A stretch of 64,000 nt of DNA, taken from the NCBI GenBank assembly GCA_039621445.1, contig CP154957.1, positions 16,500,595 to 16,564,594 of the forward strand. Reading direction: 5' to 3'. Positions 32,887 to 43,808 of the stretch are shown here, piece by piece (position 1 is the first letter of the stretch; each line of letters starts with the position of its first letter). The stretch is from Euglena gracilis (lineage: Eukaryota > Euglenida > Euglenophyceae > Euglenales). Both the position numbers and the translations under genes were made by a program. Below the pieces are notes generated by a model that was not told where the DNA came from, ran no database searches, and saw nothing but the letters and a program-made list of their open reading frames with translations.

Positions 32887-33269
32887 TGTAGGTGGCTGCA
32901 GGTGGCTGTGGCAATGGTTGGGGGATGAGAGGGACAGGCTGGGGAGAGGTGGCTGGAGCATACCATTCCTTACCAACCCCGGGTTGGGGTCAGCTTCCAC
33001 GTTCAAAGAAAAAGCCAGTCGCTTTTTGAAAACCAGTCAGCCACGGGGGGGGGGGGGGTTCCTGGGCCATTCCATCAACCCCGTGCCCTCCGAACCCTCC
33101 CTCCTGCTTCTCCATCCAATCTTCTGATCATTCCAACAAACCTGTGTTATTCTTGGTCCCTTTGGACGACTCAGCGACCCTGGGAAGCCCCGCCTCAGCT
33201 TCAGCTTCTGTGCAACATTTGCTGGGTAGGTGTCTTTGCAAGTATCCCATGGCAGGAGTTCTCTCAAGC

Positions 33270-34350
33270 AGAAGAATTCAAGCCCGTGCAAGCCTGATAC
33301 CTGGTTTTCCAAAAACCCAGCGGCTGGCCAGAATTACATCCAGAATCCGCAACCTCATTTTTGGGTACGTTTTTTCGGATGTTTTGGCCCGTTTTAGGCC
33401 AAAACGGGCAAAAAAACACATAATTTCAAAATATCTCCAAAATGAAGCAAAATGAAGGAAAATATTCAAGACGCCATATGAAGCCCTGAGAACGTCATAT
33501 CTGACCGTGTTTTGGGTTTTCCCGTAATTCCCTGCCGGGCCCGAGAAATGGCGATTTTTCGGTCCGCTTCGGGCTGTGTTTGGGCCCAAACATCGCGAAA
33601 TGCCAAATAACTCGAAAATGAAGTAGAATCAAACAAAGTGCTAGGAGACCTAAACTGAAGCCCTTAAAATGCCATATCTAATGGCATTTCAATATCCCCG
33701 TAAATCCCCGCCTAGCCTGAGATATGGCCAATTCACACCGCAAAACAACACTGTAGACGTGACCTGGCCGGGCCGCCGGGCCGGGCCAGGTACGTTGCTT
33801 TTGATTACAAAGAGCTCAGCACTGATGAAAAACTGGTCGCTGATCTTCATAGGTAAGAGCGAAGCTTACCACTGTAGAACTTCCCCTCCCCCCGCCCCTG
33901 GATAGGTAATGAAAACTGCAGATTATCACCATGACCCCAGCCTGGTTCCCGGAATTACATTTTTTTCAGTCGCGAGCGACTGGATCCCAGTTCTGGATCA
34001 CCTCTGTCTGACCCCCAACTCCCTGCCAGGCCTGAGTTATTCAGCCAACAAGGGTTCCAAACTGAGTAAGATTAGCCAACCCCCCCTCTCCAGTTTGAAC
34101 TCTGACATTTCGCCAGGGTGTCGCCATTCGGACAAAAATATGATTTTTCAAAAATATGTCGAGAAAACGTACATTATTTCCAAAAGTGTCTGGTATATGA
34201 AATGTACCCTTGGAGACCCTCTATCGGGCCGCCGTCACGTCACCCCTGGCCCTTGTTCCAGCTCGGTTTTGTGGCCCAAAACGGCCATTTTGGGGTGTTT
34301 TTTTGGGCCGTTTGTTTGCTGATGAGTTTTAAAAAATTTCTCGACAATGA
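33270..34350. repeat. Interspersed repeat, reverse orientation to the 7-8 kb copies
   Basis: TTACATCCAGAATCCGCAACC, then CCGTAAATCCCCGCCTAGCC, then CAGTCGCGAGCGACTGG and CCAGGCCTGAGTTATTC are the reverse complements of blocks at 7.1-8.7 and 19.6-19.85 kb. The left third (about 33270-33530) matches about 60220-60480 in the same orientation. No coding sequence is supported. Confidence 0.75.
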
Positions 34351-34774
34351 AGCAAAATGAAAGGAAACGTCCGCCGAACAAAAATGAAGCCCTTGGGATG
34401 CCCTATCCCACATGCATCTTTTCAGCTAAGCATTTGAGGTGATAGCCCCCCAAAAGTGCCAAAAACGGCCATTTTGGGCCATTTTCGACCATTTTTTTTT
34501 CGGTCCAGCCCGACTTTGCTGAGCTGCAAAAACTTTATTACCGCTCGACCCCCCTCCCCGGGGGTCCGCAGCCAGCTGGCAGGTGCTGGCTGGAAAAAAG
34601 GTGCTGGCTGGCTGGACCCCCTGGGGGGGGGGGGTAGGGGGGGGGTCTGGCTTTAGAAATTCCCTGATACTGATCGGTGCATTCTTTCGCACCACCGCTG
34701 CTTAACCAAATGTGCCATATTCCATTTCTGGATTGAGGGACAGGGTCTCACCAAAAAGTCAACAAGTCACTCAG

Positions 34775-34873
34775 CAAGTGAAATGCAATGAAGGTCCTGC
34801 CAGCGGCACAACAGATGCCAAACCATATGTACAGCTCCGACAGCCAAGGCAAAATACCCGCAATGAAGCATAG
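34775..34873 (+). CDS. Candidate terminal exon
   Basis: An acceptor CAAGTCACTCAG ends at 34774. The phase-0 frame gives 32 codons (QVKCNEGPASGTTDAKPYVQ, then RQPRQNT) to TAG at 34871-34873. It looks like a polar protein tail, with no family recognised. A second plus-strand terminal exon follows only 200 bp later, so at least one of the two may be wrong. Confidence 0.35.
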   Translation, partial: QVKCNEGPASGTTDAKPYVQLRQPRQNTRNEA

Positions 34874-35069
34874 TGGGCGGTTGGCGGAGGCAGGAGGGTG
34901 GGCAAGGTTGGATTCTGGAAACTGAGGTGGGAGGAAAGCTTATACACTTTGTGTGTCAGCACGTTACCAAGTGTTACACTGCCATTTAGATGTCACCAAT
35001 GACTCTCTCCCTCTCCTTTCCGGAGCTGGGACCAGCATCGCACTTGACACGTAGCACAATTGCACAAAG

Positions 35070-35205
35070 GTACCAGTTTTTTGAAAGTCCCAATAAGTGG
35101 CACCCGGATCTGTATGATGTCACCGGGATGTGGTCTGGTGCCCTGCAGAGGGAACTGCAAAAAGTCTTTGAAAGTTTGGGCACCCCGGAGCAAGTAGAAG
35201 AGTAG
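35070..35205 (+). CDS. Terminal exon of unknown gene
   Basis: The frame reads YQFFESPNKWHPDLYDVTGM, then LQRELQKVFESLGTPEQVEE, to TAG at 35203-35205. It has clear protein character, with amphipathic helix spacing in the second half. The acceptor chosen ends CACAAAG at 35069; the same frame is open back to an ATG at 34990, which is an alternative start. A mobile element begins 40 bp after the stop. The family is unknown. Confidence 0.5.
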
Positions 35206-35245
35206 AAGGCAGCTGCCGATGCATCTTTTTATTACTATTTTGTTA

Positions 35246-35660
35246 CCCCCCCCTATGTCCAATGACCGGTAACCTCTGTCCTCTGACCGGGGGGGGTGGT
35301 CGTTGGACATAGGGTAGTGACCAAAAAGGTGTCCCCTGACCGGGGGGGGGGTGGTCGTTGGACATGGGGTCAAAAGAAAGTTGGTGTGTACCCGGGTCCC
35401 TACCCACCAAAAAATGCCCAAATTTTCCCTTCCGGCGCTTTGCGCCGAAAATTTTGGGCAATTTCGACAAATTTTTGTCCAAAAAGTGTCAAAAATGGCA
35501 TTTTGGCCAAATTTTTGGCCAATTTTTGGGCAAAGTTTTTCGTCCCGGCGCTTCACGCCGGGACCAAAAACTTGGTCAAACCTCCGAAAAGGTGTCCTCT
35601 GACCGGGGGGGGGGGGTGGTCATTGGACATAGGGGGGTCGTTGGACATAAGGGGGGGGGG
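35246..35660. mobile_element. C-tract-ended inverted-repeat element, copy 3 (different interior)
   Basis: Same inverted ends as at 3651 and 26382 and flanked by TA (35244-35245 and 35661-35662). It is shorter, with an unrelated interior carrying two hairpins of the type CCGGCGCTTTGCGCCG and CCCGGCGCTTCACGCCGGG. Shared ends with swapped interiors suggest a family mobilised by its termini. Confidence 0.75.
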
Positions 35661-35662
35661 TA

Positions 35663-37022
35663 TTTATTCGTCTTTAATTATTTATTTGTAAAATCAGGAG
35701 GGGTGAGCATAAAAAATCATCCTGAATGCCATATTATTCGGTTGTCCAATGAATAGAAGTATTAAATTATGTTACCTCCCCCTCTTGTCATAGACACGCC
35801 AATGTTCCAGGAAAATGCTATTGACATGGGGGGGGGCTGCCAACACACGCTGCGTCAACGACATGGTACTTAAAAAAAAACTGAACGCACCAGCAACAAC
35901 TGGCCTCCACAATTGTGCCATCAGACTTCTCATACTCCACCAAAACACCAAATTCATGGGGAAACATTCGAAGCCATGGCTGGGAAGAAGATCCAACGCA
36001 ATTTTGAAGTGTCTTGGCTTTTTTAGAAACTGTGGCCAACATAAAGAAAATAACCCCCCCCCCTAATAGTGCTGCGGGGCCAATAGAGCTGCGGGTCCAA
36101 ATAGTGCTGCACCCCCTGCCGGATGAAGCGAGCGTCCAATAGTGCTGCACCCCCCCCAAATCACAGCAATGTGAAATGCGTAGAAGCTAGTGCAGCCTAC
36201 TGCAGGCACCTTTTTTAATCCGCAGAGAGGGGAAAGGGGGCAAATTCCCACCCAAGCAACTCACAATAGTCGTCCGAAGATGAACCACACGACCTCACTA
36301 GCCTCAGAGAAGGACATTGAGTAGACAAAAAGGGTGCCTGTGGTGATAGGCCGGGACTAAGAGGCACCCAGTCCAATAGTGCTGCGGGTCCAAATAGTGC
36401 TGCACCCCCCCCCCGCCGGAGGCGGCCGTCCAATAGAGCTGCGGGTGCAATACTATTTGGGGGGGGTTATGTATGTTACGGAAAAATGTTGTTGACACAA
36501 GGGGTGTGTCAACGACACGCTGTGTCAACAACAGGGGAGGCGGAGGTACAATCATTAATAGAAATAGCATATAAAAAAAACAGCATTTGACAACAAATTA
36601 CTTTATGAAAGCGGTCAATCGGCAGGTAAATCAATGGTTTGAGGTTTGCCCGAATAGCCTTGCAGGGGGTTGGGACCAAAAAGATCGGTCTGGTGATTAT
36701 GCAGGAGCAAAATTATTTGGGGGGGGGGACAGCCTTTTTGGAGCTGGAGAATTAATCTCACGAAACTGCGGTAAAGCGCAACATCCAGCACAAGTAATGT
36801 GCACTGCCTCATTTTTTGTCACAAAGACCAAGGGTGAAGGGAACCCCTTTTTTGTTCTTCAAAGATATGCTTTGACCCATGGTTTATATTTTTTTGATGA
36901 TTCATGATCGAGGTGTTTTTGCCATTTTTTATGGGCTGCTTCAAAATGAAATTTTGTGTTCGCTTCTTTTTTTTTGCATTGGGTCATTGAGTCACCCTTC
37001 CGAAGGGTTGTTTTGGTTTGAG
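35663..37022. other. Spacer with AGTGCTGC words and an uncertain open frame
   Basis: CAATAGTGCTGC and GCAGCACTATT-like words repeat at 36065-36150 and 36372-36450 around G/C tracts. A 106-codon plus frame at 36587-36907 reads as plausible protein (NRQVNQWFEVCPNSLAGGWD), but its splice sites are unclear. No other gene seen. Confidence 0.4.
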
Positions 37023-37203
37023 GGCAACAATTTCGGAGGAGTTCCTTCAGGGGCAGGGGCTCAAGGTCCCCTTTAATCTGAGTGACGCCTTTGACTCGCT
37101 CTTACCTGAGCGTGATGTTTTGCCCTGTTTTTCAGTGCTGGATCTCTGGCATTGCGGGGGGAAAGCCTTTCCGATGAAGTCTTGCTCCCACCTCCTGAAA
37201 TAG
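37023..37203 (+). CDS. Candidate terminal exon
   Basis: The frame with one leading base after a TTTGAG acceptor runs 59 codons to TAG. It reads ATISEEFLQGQGLKVPFN, then SDAFDSLLPERDVLPCFSVL, which has good protein character. The acceptor is only fair, and the upstream exon is not known. Confidence 0.4.
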
Positions 37204-37458
37204 TTTGGTTTGTACCCACCCCAGGAAGTGGAGTGGGTGCCTGCGAGCAGGCAAAGTGATGGATCATGCATTTTGAGGCCGAAGGCGAGTGTGGGTGGCA
37301 TAGAATGATCCCTACAGAATAGACACAGAAACTGGCCCATGCTCACCCCCCTCTATAAGTTGACCTCTGGTGTTGGCTTGTATTTCTTCTCCAATTTTCG
37401 ATTCTTAATATTGTTTTTATTTTCATTATTCTTGTTTGCATTCATATTCTTTTTTTAG

Positions 37459-37687
37459 AAGCGGCGGCGGTGGCAGCTGCAGTAGCAGCAACAGCAGCAA
37501 TTGGCTGCGTAAACTCACCTGCATGGCAACTAAATGGATTCTGAAAGGTTGGGTGACAGGTCCACTCTTTTGCTTGCGTTTTGATTGCCTGCATCACTCT
37601 GTAGAGGTTTCTGAAGGAAGGAGTGTGTTTTTCAATGTGAAAGAAATAGAAGCAATATGGGAGGCCCCTGCAAATTGTGCAAGATGA
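37459..37687 (+). CDS. Candidate exon(s) of unknown gene
   Basis: A strong TTCTTTTTTTAG acceptor opens a frame with one leading base. It starts Ser/Gly-rich (SGGGGSCSSSNSSNW), becomes ordinary protein (SVFFNVKEIEAIWEAPANC) and ends at TGA 37685-37687. A GTTGGG donor at about 37549 could divide it. A minus-strand frame overlaps but lacks an acceptor. Confidence 0.4.
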
Positions 37688-37979
37688 AGGGGATGAAGAA
37701 TGCAGGAGGATATCCATCACTTTGTGGCAGGTTGCCATGGGACTCTGTGAAACTCACACGGAACTGAAAGTAATGTTTGTGTGCGCTATTGCGCACAGGA
37801 ACCTTTTCAGAACAACAAACAGTGAACCTCCTATGACCCCAAATAATTTTTCAGCGCTCGAAAATTTCGTGTTCAAATAGCTTTAGGGGGGTTAAAGCTG
37901 AAAAACATCTGTTCAGATTATTTTGTCAGCCCCCCCCCCTTCACTAGGAACGTAAAAAGTAATGGTGGCATCGGCATCT

Positions 37980-38370
37980 GCCTTTGACCTTCGGAGGATA
38001 GTCTGGGTTATCACTAGGGGATAGGGTTGGGGTTACAACCAAAATCACGACTGGACCCCATTTTTATGATTTTAGGGAGAAGTCAGGCTGCATTCGGAGC
38101 AAGTTAGGCAGAATTTGGGTCAAATTTTGGGAAATTTTTGACAAAAGTGCAACCCAAAAATCTTCCCTAAAACGGATCTAACTTCAGGCCTAACTTTGTC
38201 CCTAAAAGTGCCCATTTTTGTTCCGCAAATCCTCACCCCAACCTATTCCTACCATTAAGCCCGCATTTTCCCCAAATCCGTGCAATTTGCCCGAAAACAG
38301 TGTGTTTCCCAGGGGAAACGGACCGAAATATCCCAAAAGCCAGACCCGGGGTACCCCATACGACCCCTCC
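37980..38370. repeat. Second copy of the repeat with telomere-like words
   Basis: TAGGGTTGGGGTTAC, then GGCCTAACTTTGTCCC, CCAACCTATTCCTACC and CCAGACCCGGGGTACC occur in the same order as in 10470-10780, with about 70-80% identity judged by eye. Related CCTAACCCTAACCCT words are at about 40210-40315. Confidence 0.65.
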
Positions 38371-38519
38371 TGTGCCTTCCACTTGGCCCCCCCTTGACCC
38401 CCCACCACACCATCGGTGCACATATATCTAACATGTGTGTTTGGGGCCTCCAACGGCTGCCTTGTCAACATGTGACGTTGCTGGAACAATTTAGGACAGG
38501 TGGGACCAAGCCCTAAATG

Positions 38520-40480
38520 ATATATGGTACTGAACACTGTGACTATCTAAAAAAAATCAAAACTTTTTAAAAAGTGATTTTCCTAAAAAAGTATTTGTCC
38601 TGTGCGCAACTGCAGGAACGGACCACAAGTGCAACTGCTCAAATGGTGCGTTCACACAGTTGCGCAAGTGGTCAGTTTGCACAAATAAACCCAGGGACCA
38701 TTTGGGCAATTGCGCACAGGAACACCTGTGTAATTATGAGTGTGGCCTCAGATGATGAATTTGCATGCAATTGTATGACGGATTTGGATGCAATGATGCA
38801 AATGATTCAGCACACTAAGGCTTTTAAATGGGCAAAAAGACCATCGGCCCAAAATTGGACATCGGCAGTTTAGCCTGTGAAAACCGTCCATTACAACAAA
38901 CGGCACATAATTGTCCAAAACTTGGAGGTGTTGCTGTTTCTTCCCGGCGATGTCCCCACGTTATCGCACCCCACGAATCTCCTCATTCTCCCTGCTGGTG
39001 TCAATCAACTCAATCTGAATGGTTCTGGGGGAAAGGGTGGGGCAAGATCGCTGCCACGGAACCCTCTCCAAAGGAGAGGGGGCAATCGGGGAAAGGGGCA
39101 GAGAGAAATTCAACAGAAAAATGAAACACGCTAGAAGGGAATGAGAGGCTGGGTCTTTCCCAGCTTCACATGCAAATTGTTCGTTGTCGCCCTCTTCCTG
39201 CTCCGTTTCCCAATGTCCGGGGAAAGCAGCAGAGAAGGGCAGTTGCCAGGCTTCTTTTTAAGACCCTTCGGGGGGGGGGTCCCCCACCCACCCAGCCCAG
39301 CACAGGACCCCCCCCCCAAATCGGGTAATCTTGCAGAATCACCCCTATTCACTACCTGCCGGCATGCCCACAGCAACCACCAGGCTGCTTTTTAAGCCAG
39401 AAGACCCCCGGGGGGGGGGGTCTGGGGCGGACCCCCCCCAGGTCCCAGGTCGGAGGCCCTGGTATGGGTTTCGGCACGAAACACCGAATATTCTTGGGGA
39501 AAGCCCTCAGATGGCTGGGAAAGAAAAAAAGAGGTTTGTGTGATGTTTAAATTGCTTTTGAAAACCAATTCTCTTGTGAAAAAAACTGTCCACGTTGTGC
39601 GGAATATTTGGTGGGCAGGTGGGAAGGTGGGTGAACAAATGAGCATTTTCCCCCATGTGTACCAAAATTTGCAGGAAACAGGGACACTTGTGCATCCGAA
39701 CTGGAACGATCACTTTTGTCCATGTGTAGAGTGCCAACATCGGGATTTGAATTGAAAAGTCTTGGAACGGAAAGAAGGGCGAGGCGGTCGTTGGGTTCTA
39801 GAGCGACACCAATATGGGGGCTAAGCCATACACACATCGCAGACATACACACATCGGCAAGCGCGGCCAGAGCCAGACATTGGAAGCTCTGCACTCCAGG
39901 TACACTGCAGAAAAGGACCATCGATTCAGTCCAAGGTTTGGAGCAAGTTCTTATGGATTTCCAAAAGAAATGGGTTGGCTTCACAAATTTTGTGTTCCCC
40001 CCAAATATGCCCCCAATATTTCATGACCGCCACCAAATAAAAAATAATGGGGGGGGCTCGGTTGTTAAATGGAGGAATTTGGACCCCTTTGGTTTAAAAA
40101 ATGTGCCAGACTCCCAATTTTTGCGCTCACCACGGGAGAAATATGCAGCACGGCATGCCTGTTCGAGGTGCAGGGAAAGAGTTTGGGTTCTTTGTTGGGA
40201 TAAAGTTAGGTTAGGCAGGTCAGGGTTAGGGTTTAGGGGATTAGGCCCAAATCTGGGTCTAACTTTAGGCCCGATTTTGGCCGAACCTCCTAACTTTGGC
40301 CTAACCCTAACCCTGATCACCTTTGGAATGACAATTTGTAACCTTGACCCCACACCTAAAAATAGGGCACACACCCAAGAATGCCCTCAAACCCCCCATG
40401 ATGTATCTTGTTCTAAAAATCCCAAAAAGGAACATTTTCGAGTTTTGGGGTTTTAGATTTTTGGGGAGTCTGTTGATCTG
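38520..40480. other. Spacer with TTGCGCAA cluster, miniature-element ends and an ambiguous open frame
   Basis: Several TTGCGCAA/GTGCGCAA words lie at 38600-38730. Element ends occur at about 39247 and 39380. A 246-codon plus frame at 39716-40456 overlaps a minus-strand frame with GVALEPNDRLALL that resembles 28.1 kb; which strand is coding is undecided. The right part runs through TTAGGG-type repeat and is unlikely to be protein. Confidence 0.4.
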
Positions 40481-40703
40481 ATAAGCTCACGTAGTGACAA
40501 AAAGGAAAAAACTTGAAATCTTGTTGAGGTTTGCTGCATTTAGAGGGAAATTTATGGGTTTCCGCCAAATTGCTTTCCTCTTCTGAGGGTGTGGTGGGGG
40601 GTATATGAGGTATACCAGAAACAGAAAAAATCCATTTTTTTCATTACATCTGTCCTTCTTACACATCCCTTTGGCACCAAATGTGTCGATTTCCACCAAC
40701 TAG

Positions 40704-41072
40704 GCTTTTGCTTAAAGTCCATTGCCTTTTCCATCTCCAAGAGTGAGGCTGTCTTGGGGGAAGAGGAGTGTTTTAGAACTGACTGCCAGAGGGGGGCAGG
40801 CGACAAGAAAGGTAATTGTCACGCCCTGGAGAAAATTCACCAGGAGGAAATAAGCCATACATAACATTGGTTCTGACGAAATTTCGGCGGTCCAAAATCA
40901 CCTTTCCCATGCAGCCCTGGGTGGGTGGGGGGACCCACCCACCCATCGGTGTTTCAGAATTCCGTCCCGAAGCACAACCTGTCTTGAAATGGCCCAGAAA
41001 ACTTTGGGCAGTTCCTTTAAAACGGTCTACTCCCACACCCACGAGGATCTGCACTCGCTGTACTGTAGCATC
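40704..41072 (+). CDS. Unknown gene, two candidate exons
   Basis: Exon 40704-40811 follows an ACCAACTAG acceptor and ends at a GTAATT donor. It reads FCLKSIAFSISKSEAVLGEE, then CFRTDCQRGAGDKK. A second candidate, 40998-41072 (CCCAG acceptor, GTAAAA donor), reads KTLGSSFKTVYSHTHEDLHS. Their phases do not match directly, so an exon between them is missing or the second acceptor is misplaced. The first exon is the better supported. No family is recognised. Confidence 0.45.
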
Positions 41073-41341
41073 GTAAAATTTTCATTTCATCTCGACATGC
41101 AGCACTGGGGGATTTTTTTAAGGGACCCGGACCCTCCTAGGGGTTCTGGGGGAGGGTTCCTGACTTCTTTTCGTGGCCTTCAGGGCTGGAACCCCTGGGG
41201 GTCCCAGTCCCAGGGTATGGGTCCCGGCGCGAAGCGCCGTATTTTTTATTTTGAAAATGCCTTTAAACGGCCAGTTTTTTTGGGGGTCCCCTTACCCTGC
41301 CCCAGGGCAGGCCGGCACATGAACACCCAAACCCTGCGGGT

Positions 41342-41630
41342 TTAGGGGTTTTTCCTACTCCTCGTCCCGCCAGGTTTTCCTGTATTTCCGGGGGCACTGA
41401 TTTTTTTCAAAATTCTCTTTGGTGCTTTCGGCGCCAAAGTGATTTTTCTTTGAGTGGTGCTGCAGTGGGAAGGATTCTCGTTCTCGGCATTACAGGGAGA
41501 GAACATAAAGTGTGCTGACACTCCTGCCAGCCATTCAGCAACAAGGCCCAACAAGACCCTACCTGTTGTTGGCATTCCTTTCACCTGAATTCTTTCTTTC
41601 ACCCGAAAAGGATTGAAACATAAAGCAAAC
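41342..41630 (-). CDS. 3' end of unknown gene (two exons)
   Basis: Exon 41563-41630 (GTGCAG acceptor, GTAGGG donor) reads VCFMFQSFSGERKNSGERN. It joins in phase to 41342-41459 (CACTGCAG acceptor), which gives a strongly basic C-terminus (RKITLAPKAPKRILKKISAP) ending at TAA 41342-41344. In another frame the same second exon would read HHSKKNHFGAESTKENFEKN to a stop, which also looks like protein, so the frame choice rests on phase. The basic tail could bind nucleic acid or be a sorting tail; no domain is recognised. Confidence 0.45.
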
Positions 41631-41779
41631 CTGCACGACCCTCTGAGCGACGAAAAAAAAAGAGAGTATACAATGAAGATTTGTACAAATGGGGTCAGCC
41701 GCAAAACGGAAGATAGATCAAACTGGGAAAAATTGTCATAACAACTGAGCAAAAAAAGCAAGCTGTTGCAGCAGACCTT

Positions 41780-42505
41780 TGCATTCTGACAAAATAACAT
41801 TATTCCAGGTCAGGAATAAACTCCAAAAATCTTATGAACACACACAATGCTGCTCTTATAACTCAATTTTTATTTCTAATCAGTTTGAACAAATTTTTGA
41901 GATACCTTTTGGGTCCGTTATTGAAAATCTGAAGGGGAGTTTATTTTGGGAGCATACATTTGGGATTTTGCTGAAATTTGCACCCCAAAAACATTTCCGG
42001 GAAGGTGCAGAAATAAGTACTAAAAAAAACAACAAATGGGCAAAAATGTCTCAAAAATGCCAATTTGAACACCTGAAAAAAGTGAGTAAAATTAAAAAAT
42101 GGTGGGAAAAATAGATCATTTTTAGGGCACTTTCATTTAACCATATTCCATTTGACCATTGCAACCATTTTCACCCATTTTCACAATTAGGATGGGGGTC
42201 TGATTCTGGAAAAATTCCGAGGGGAGTCATAAATCATAGTCATATTTTGGGGGTCCAGTGTTTGGACTTTTGCTGAAAATCGGCAGGGAGGGCCTTATTT
42301 GTGGGGGAGGAGGGCTTTTTATTGGAGGTTTCCTCATATCAACACACGTTTCATATCATACCTCCTTGATTTCTTCTCCTTCTTCTTCTTCTTCTTCTTC
42401 TTCTTCGTTTCTATTGTTTGTCATCGTTAAGCTTACATGCACTGATGCGCAGACGTAATGTGCAATGAATTGAAGAGGATTTCTTGAACCATGTCTGTTT
42501 CACAG
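41780..42505. other. AT-rich spacer
   Basis: A 111-codon plus frame at 41779-42114 is Lys/Phe-rich and lacks splice evidence. A CTT/TTC trinucleotide run lies at about 42375-42405. A candidate plus exon 42506-42600 (TGTTTCACAG acceptor, reading QYDSTWNFVILYGRKK to TGA) is possible but unlinked. Confidence 0.4.
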
Positions 42506-42764
42506 ACAGAACAAAGCAGTATGATAGCACATGGAATTTTGTTATATTATACGGGCGAAAAAAATTACGATCCCCCCATTGCATGGAAAATACAGGATGA
42601 ATTTTCAAGGTGTTGGATCGAAAATTGTCGTTTTTAATGAGTCTCAGCTCATGCAGCTCATGCAGCTCACCACAAAAACACAGGCGGTGGAATACCACAT
42701 TTTCAGGTAAATAATGTTCCAGCACCAAACAGGCTGGCACAGGAGGCTCTTACTCAATTCTTAG

Positions 42765-43673
42765 TTGGACTTGAAATGGTTCGTTTGCACAATTGCACAA
42801 ATGGACTTTGCTTCTGCTGCCATGTGGGCATCCAGAGAGGATCAACGAAATTGGGGTAATGTAGCCAATTTGCCATATAACTCAACTGCTTCTGGGGGCA
42901 ATCCTTCTGTATCCTTTATCCCCTCTATCATTCACAAGTTGGTGGAATTCTAGATGATCCATTTGAAAGTACATATCTATTAAAAAAAATATTTTGTGGC
43001 GTGCGAAAATGCACCCCTTTTTATATCACGCTTCAAAAGTCTTCACTGGGTGCTGCAAGCTTCTAAAATAAACATAGGGGTGAATCCGACCACCAGAGCA
43101 ACGCCCACCAGACTGGGGGCAGGAAATGGATGACCAGGATTGAAATGTATATTTTGGGCTGTTGCTGAAAATGGTGGCGATCCATATCTGGAGGGGGAGG
43201 GCTGGCATGTCAACAGCATTTCAAACCCGACTCTGGGGGGAAACCTTTTAAAAAAAAATACTGGGAAATTTGCACAATTGCACAAGACGACATGTTGCGG
43301 CTGAAATTCAAGATCGGCAGCCTTAGACCAAGATAACTTTGCGATCCATACAAAATTCAAGAGCCCAACTCTGAATCTGGAATCTGGTGCTTTGACCAAT
43401 TTTGAAGACTCGACATCTTTTGGAAATTGTTGGTGCATGCATTTCACAGAATTTCTTTCCACACACGGATTTTGGAGGTTTTGTTGCACAAAACAGAGGG
43501 TGAACCCCCCAAAAAGAAGCACAATTTTGCAAGCCACAAAATGGGATATTTGGGTCTTCAACGTCCACAACACACAATACCAGTTATTACTGTTGAAAGC
43601 AAAAATGAAGGAAAAAACATGCAGGTCGAAATGCACCAATGCAAAAGGCATAAAAGATGTTTGACCCTGCCCG
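42765..43673 (+). CDS. Unknown gene, two consecutive exons in phase
   Basis: Exon 42765-42855 follows CAATTCTTAG and ends before GTAATG. It reads LDLKWFVCTIAQMDFASAAM, then WASREDQRNW. It joins in phase to 43497-43673 (acceptor CACAAAACAG, donor GTATCG), which reads EPPKKKHNFASHKMGYLGLQ, then IPVITVESKNEGKNMQVEMH and a Cys/His/Lys-rich end (HQCKRHKRC). The 640-bp intron contains no better exon. The Cys-His end could be part of a metal-binding site, but no known finger is recognised. The gene is incomplete at both ends. Confidence 0.45.
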
Positions 43674-43808
43674 GTATCGCAACTTATCACAGCATGTCAT
43701 GTCATGGTAAACCATGTCATGCCATTTCACACGTTGACACACAGTATCACTATTATCCCTTGATCCCTTCATTGCTTTCCCAGCATGGCATACAACAGGT
43801 GGCCGGCC

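Noticed and set aside
39720-39850. tRNA gene suggested by a CCCGATGTTGGC 3'-like end
   Set aside because: No D-arm, anticodon stem or matching acceptor stem could be found on the minus strand.
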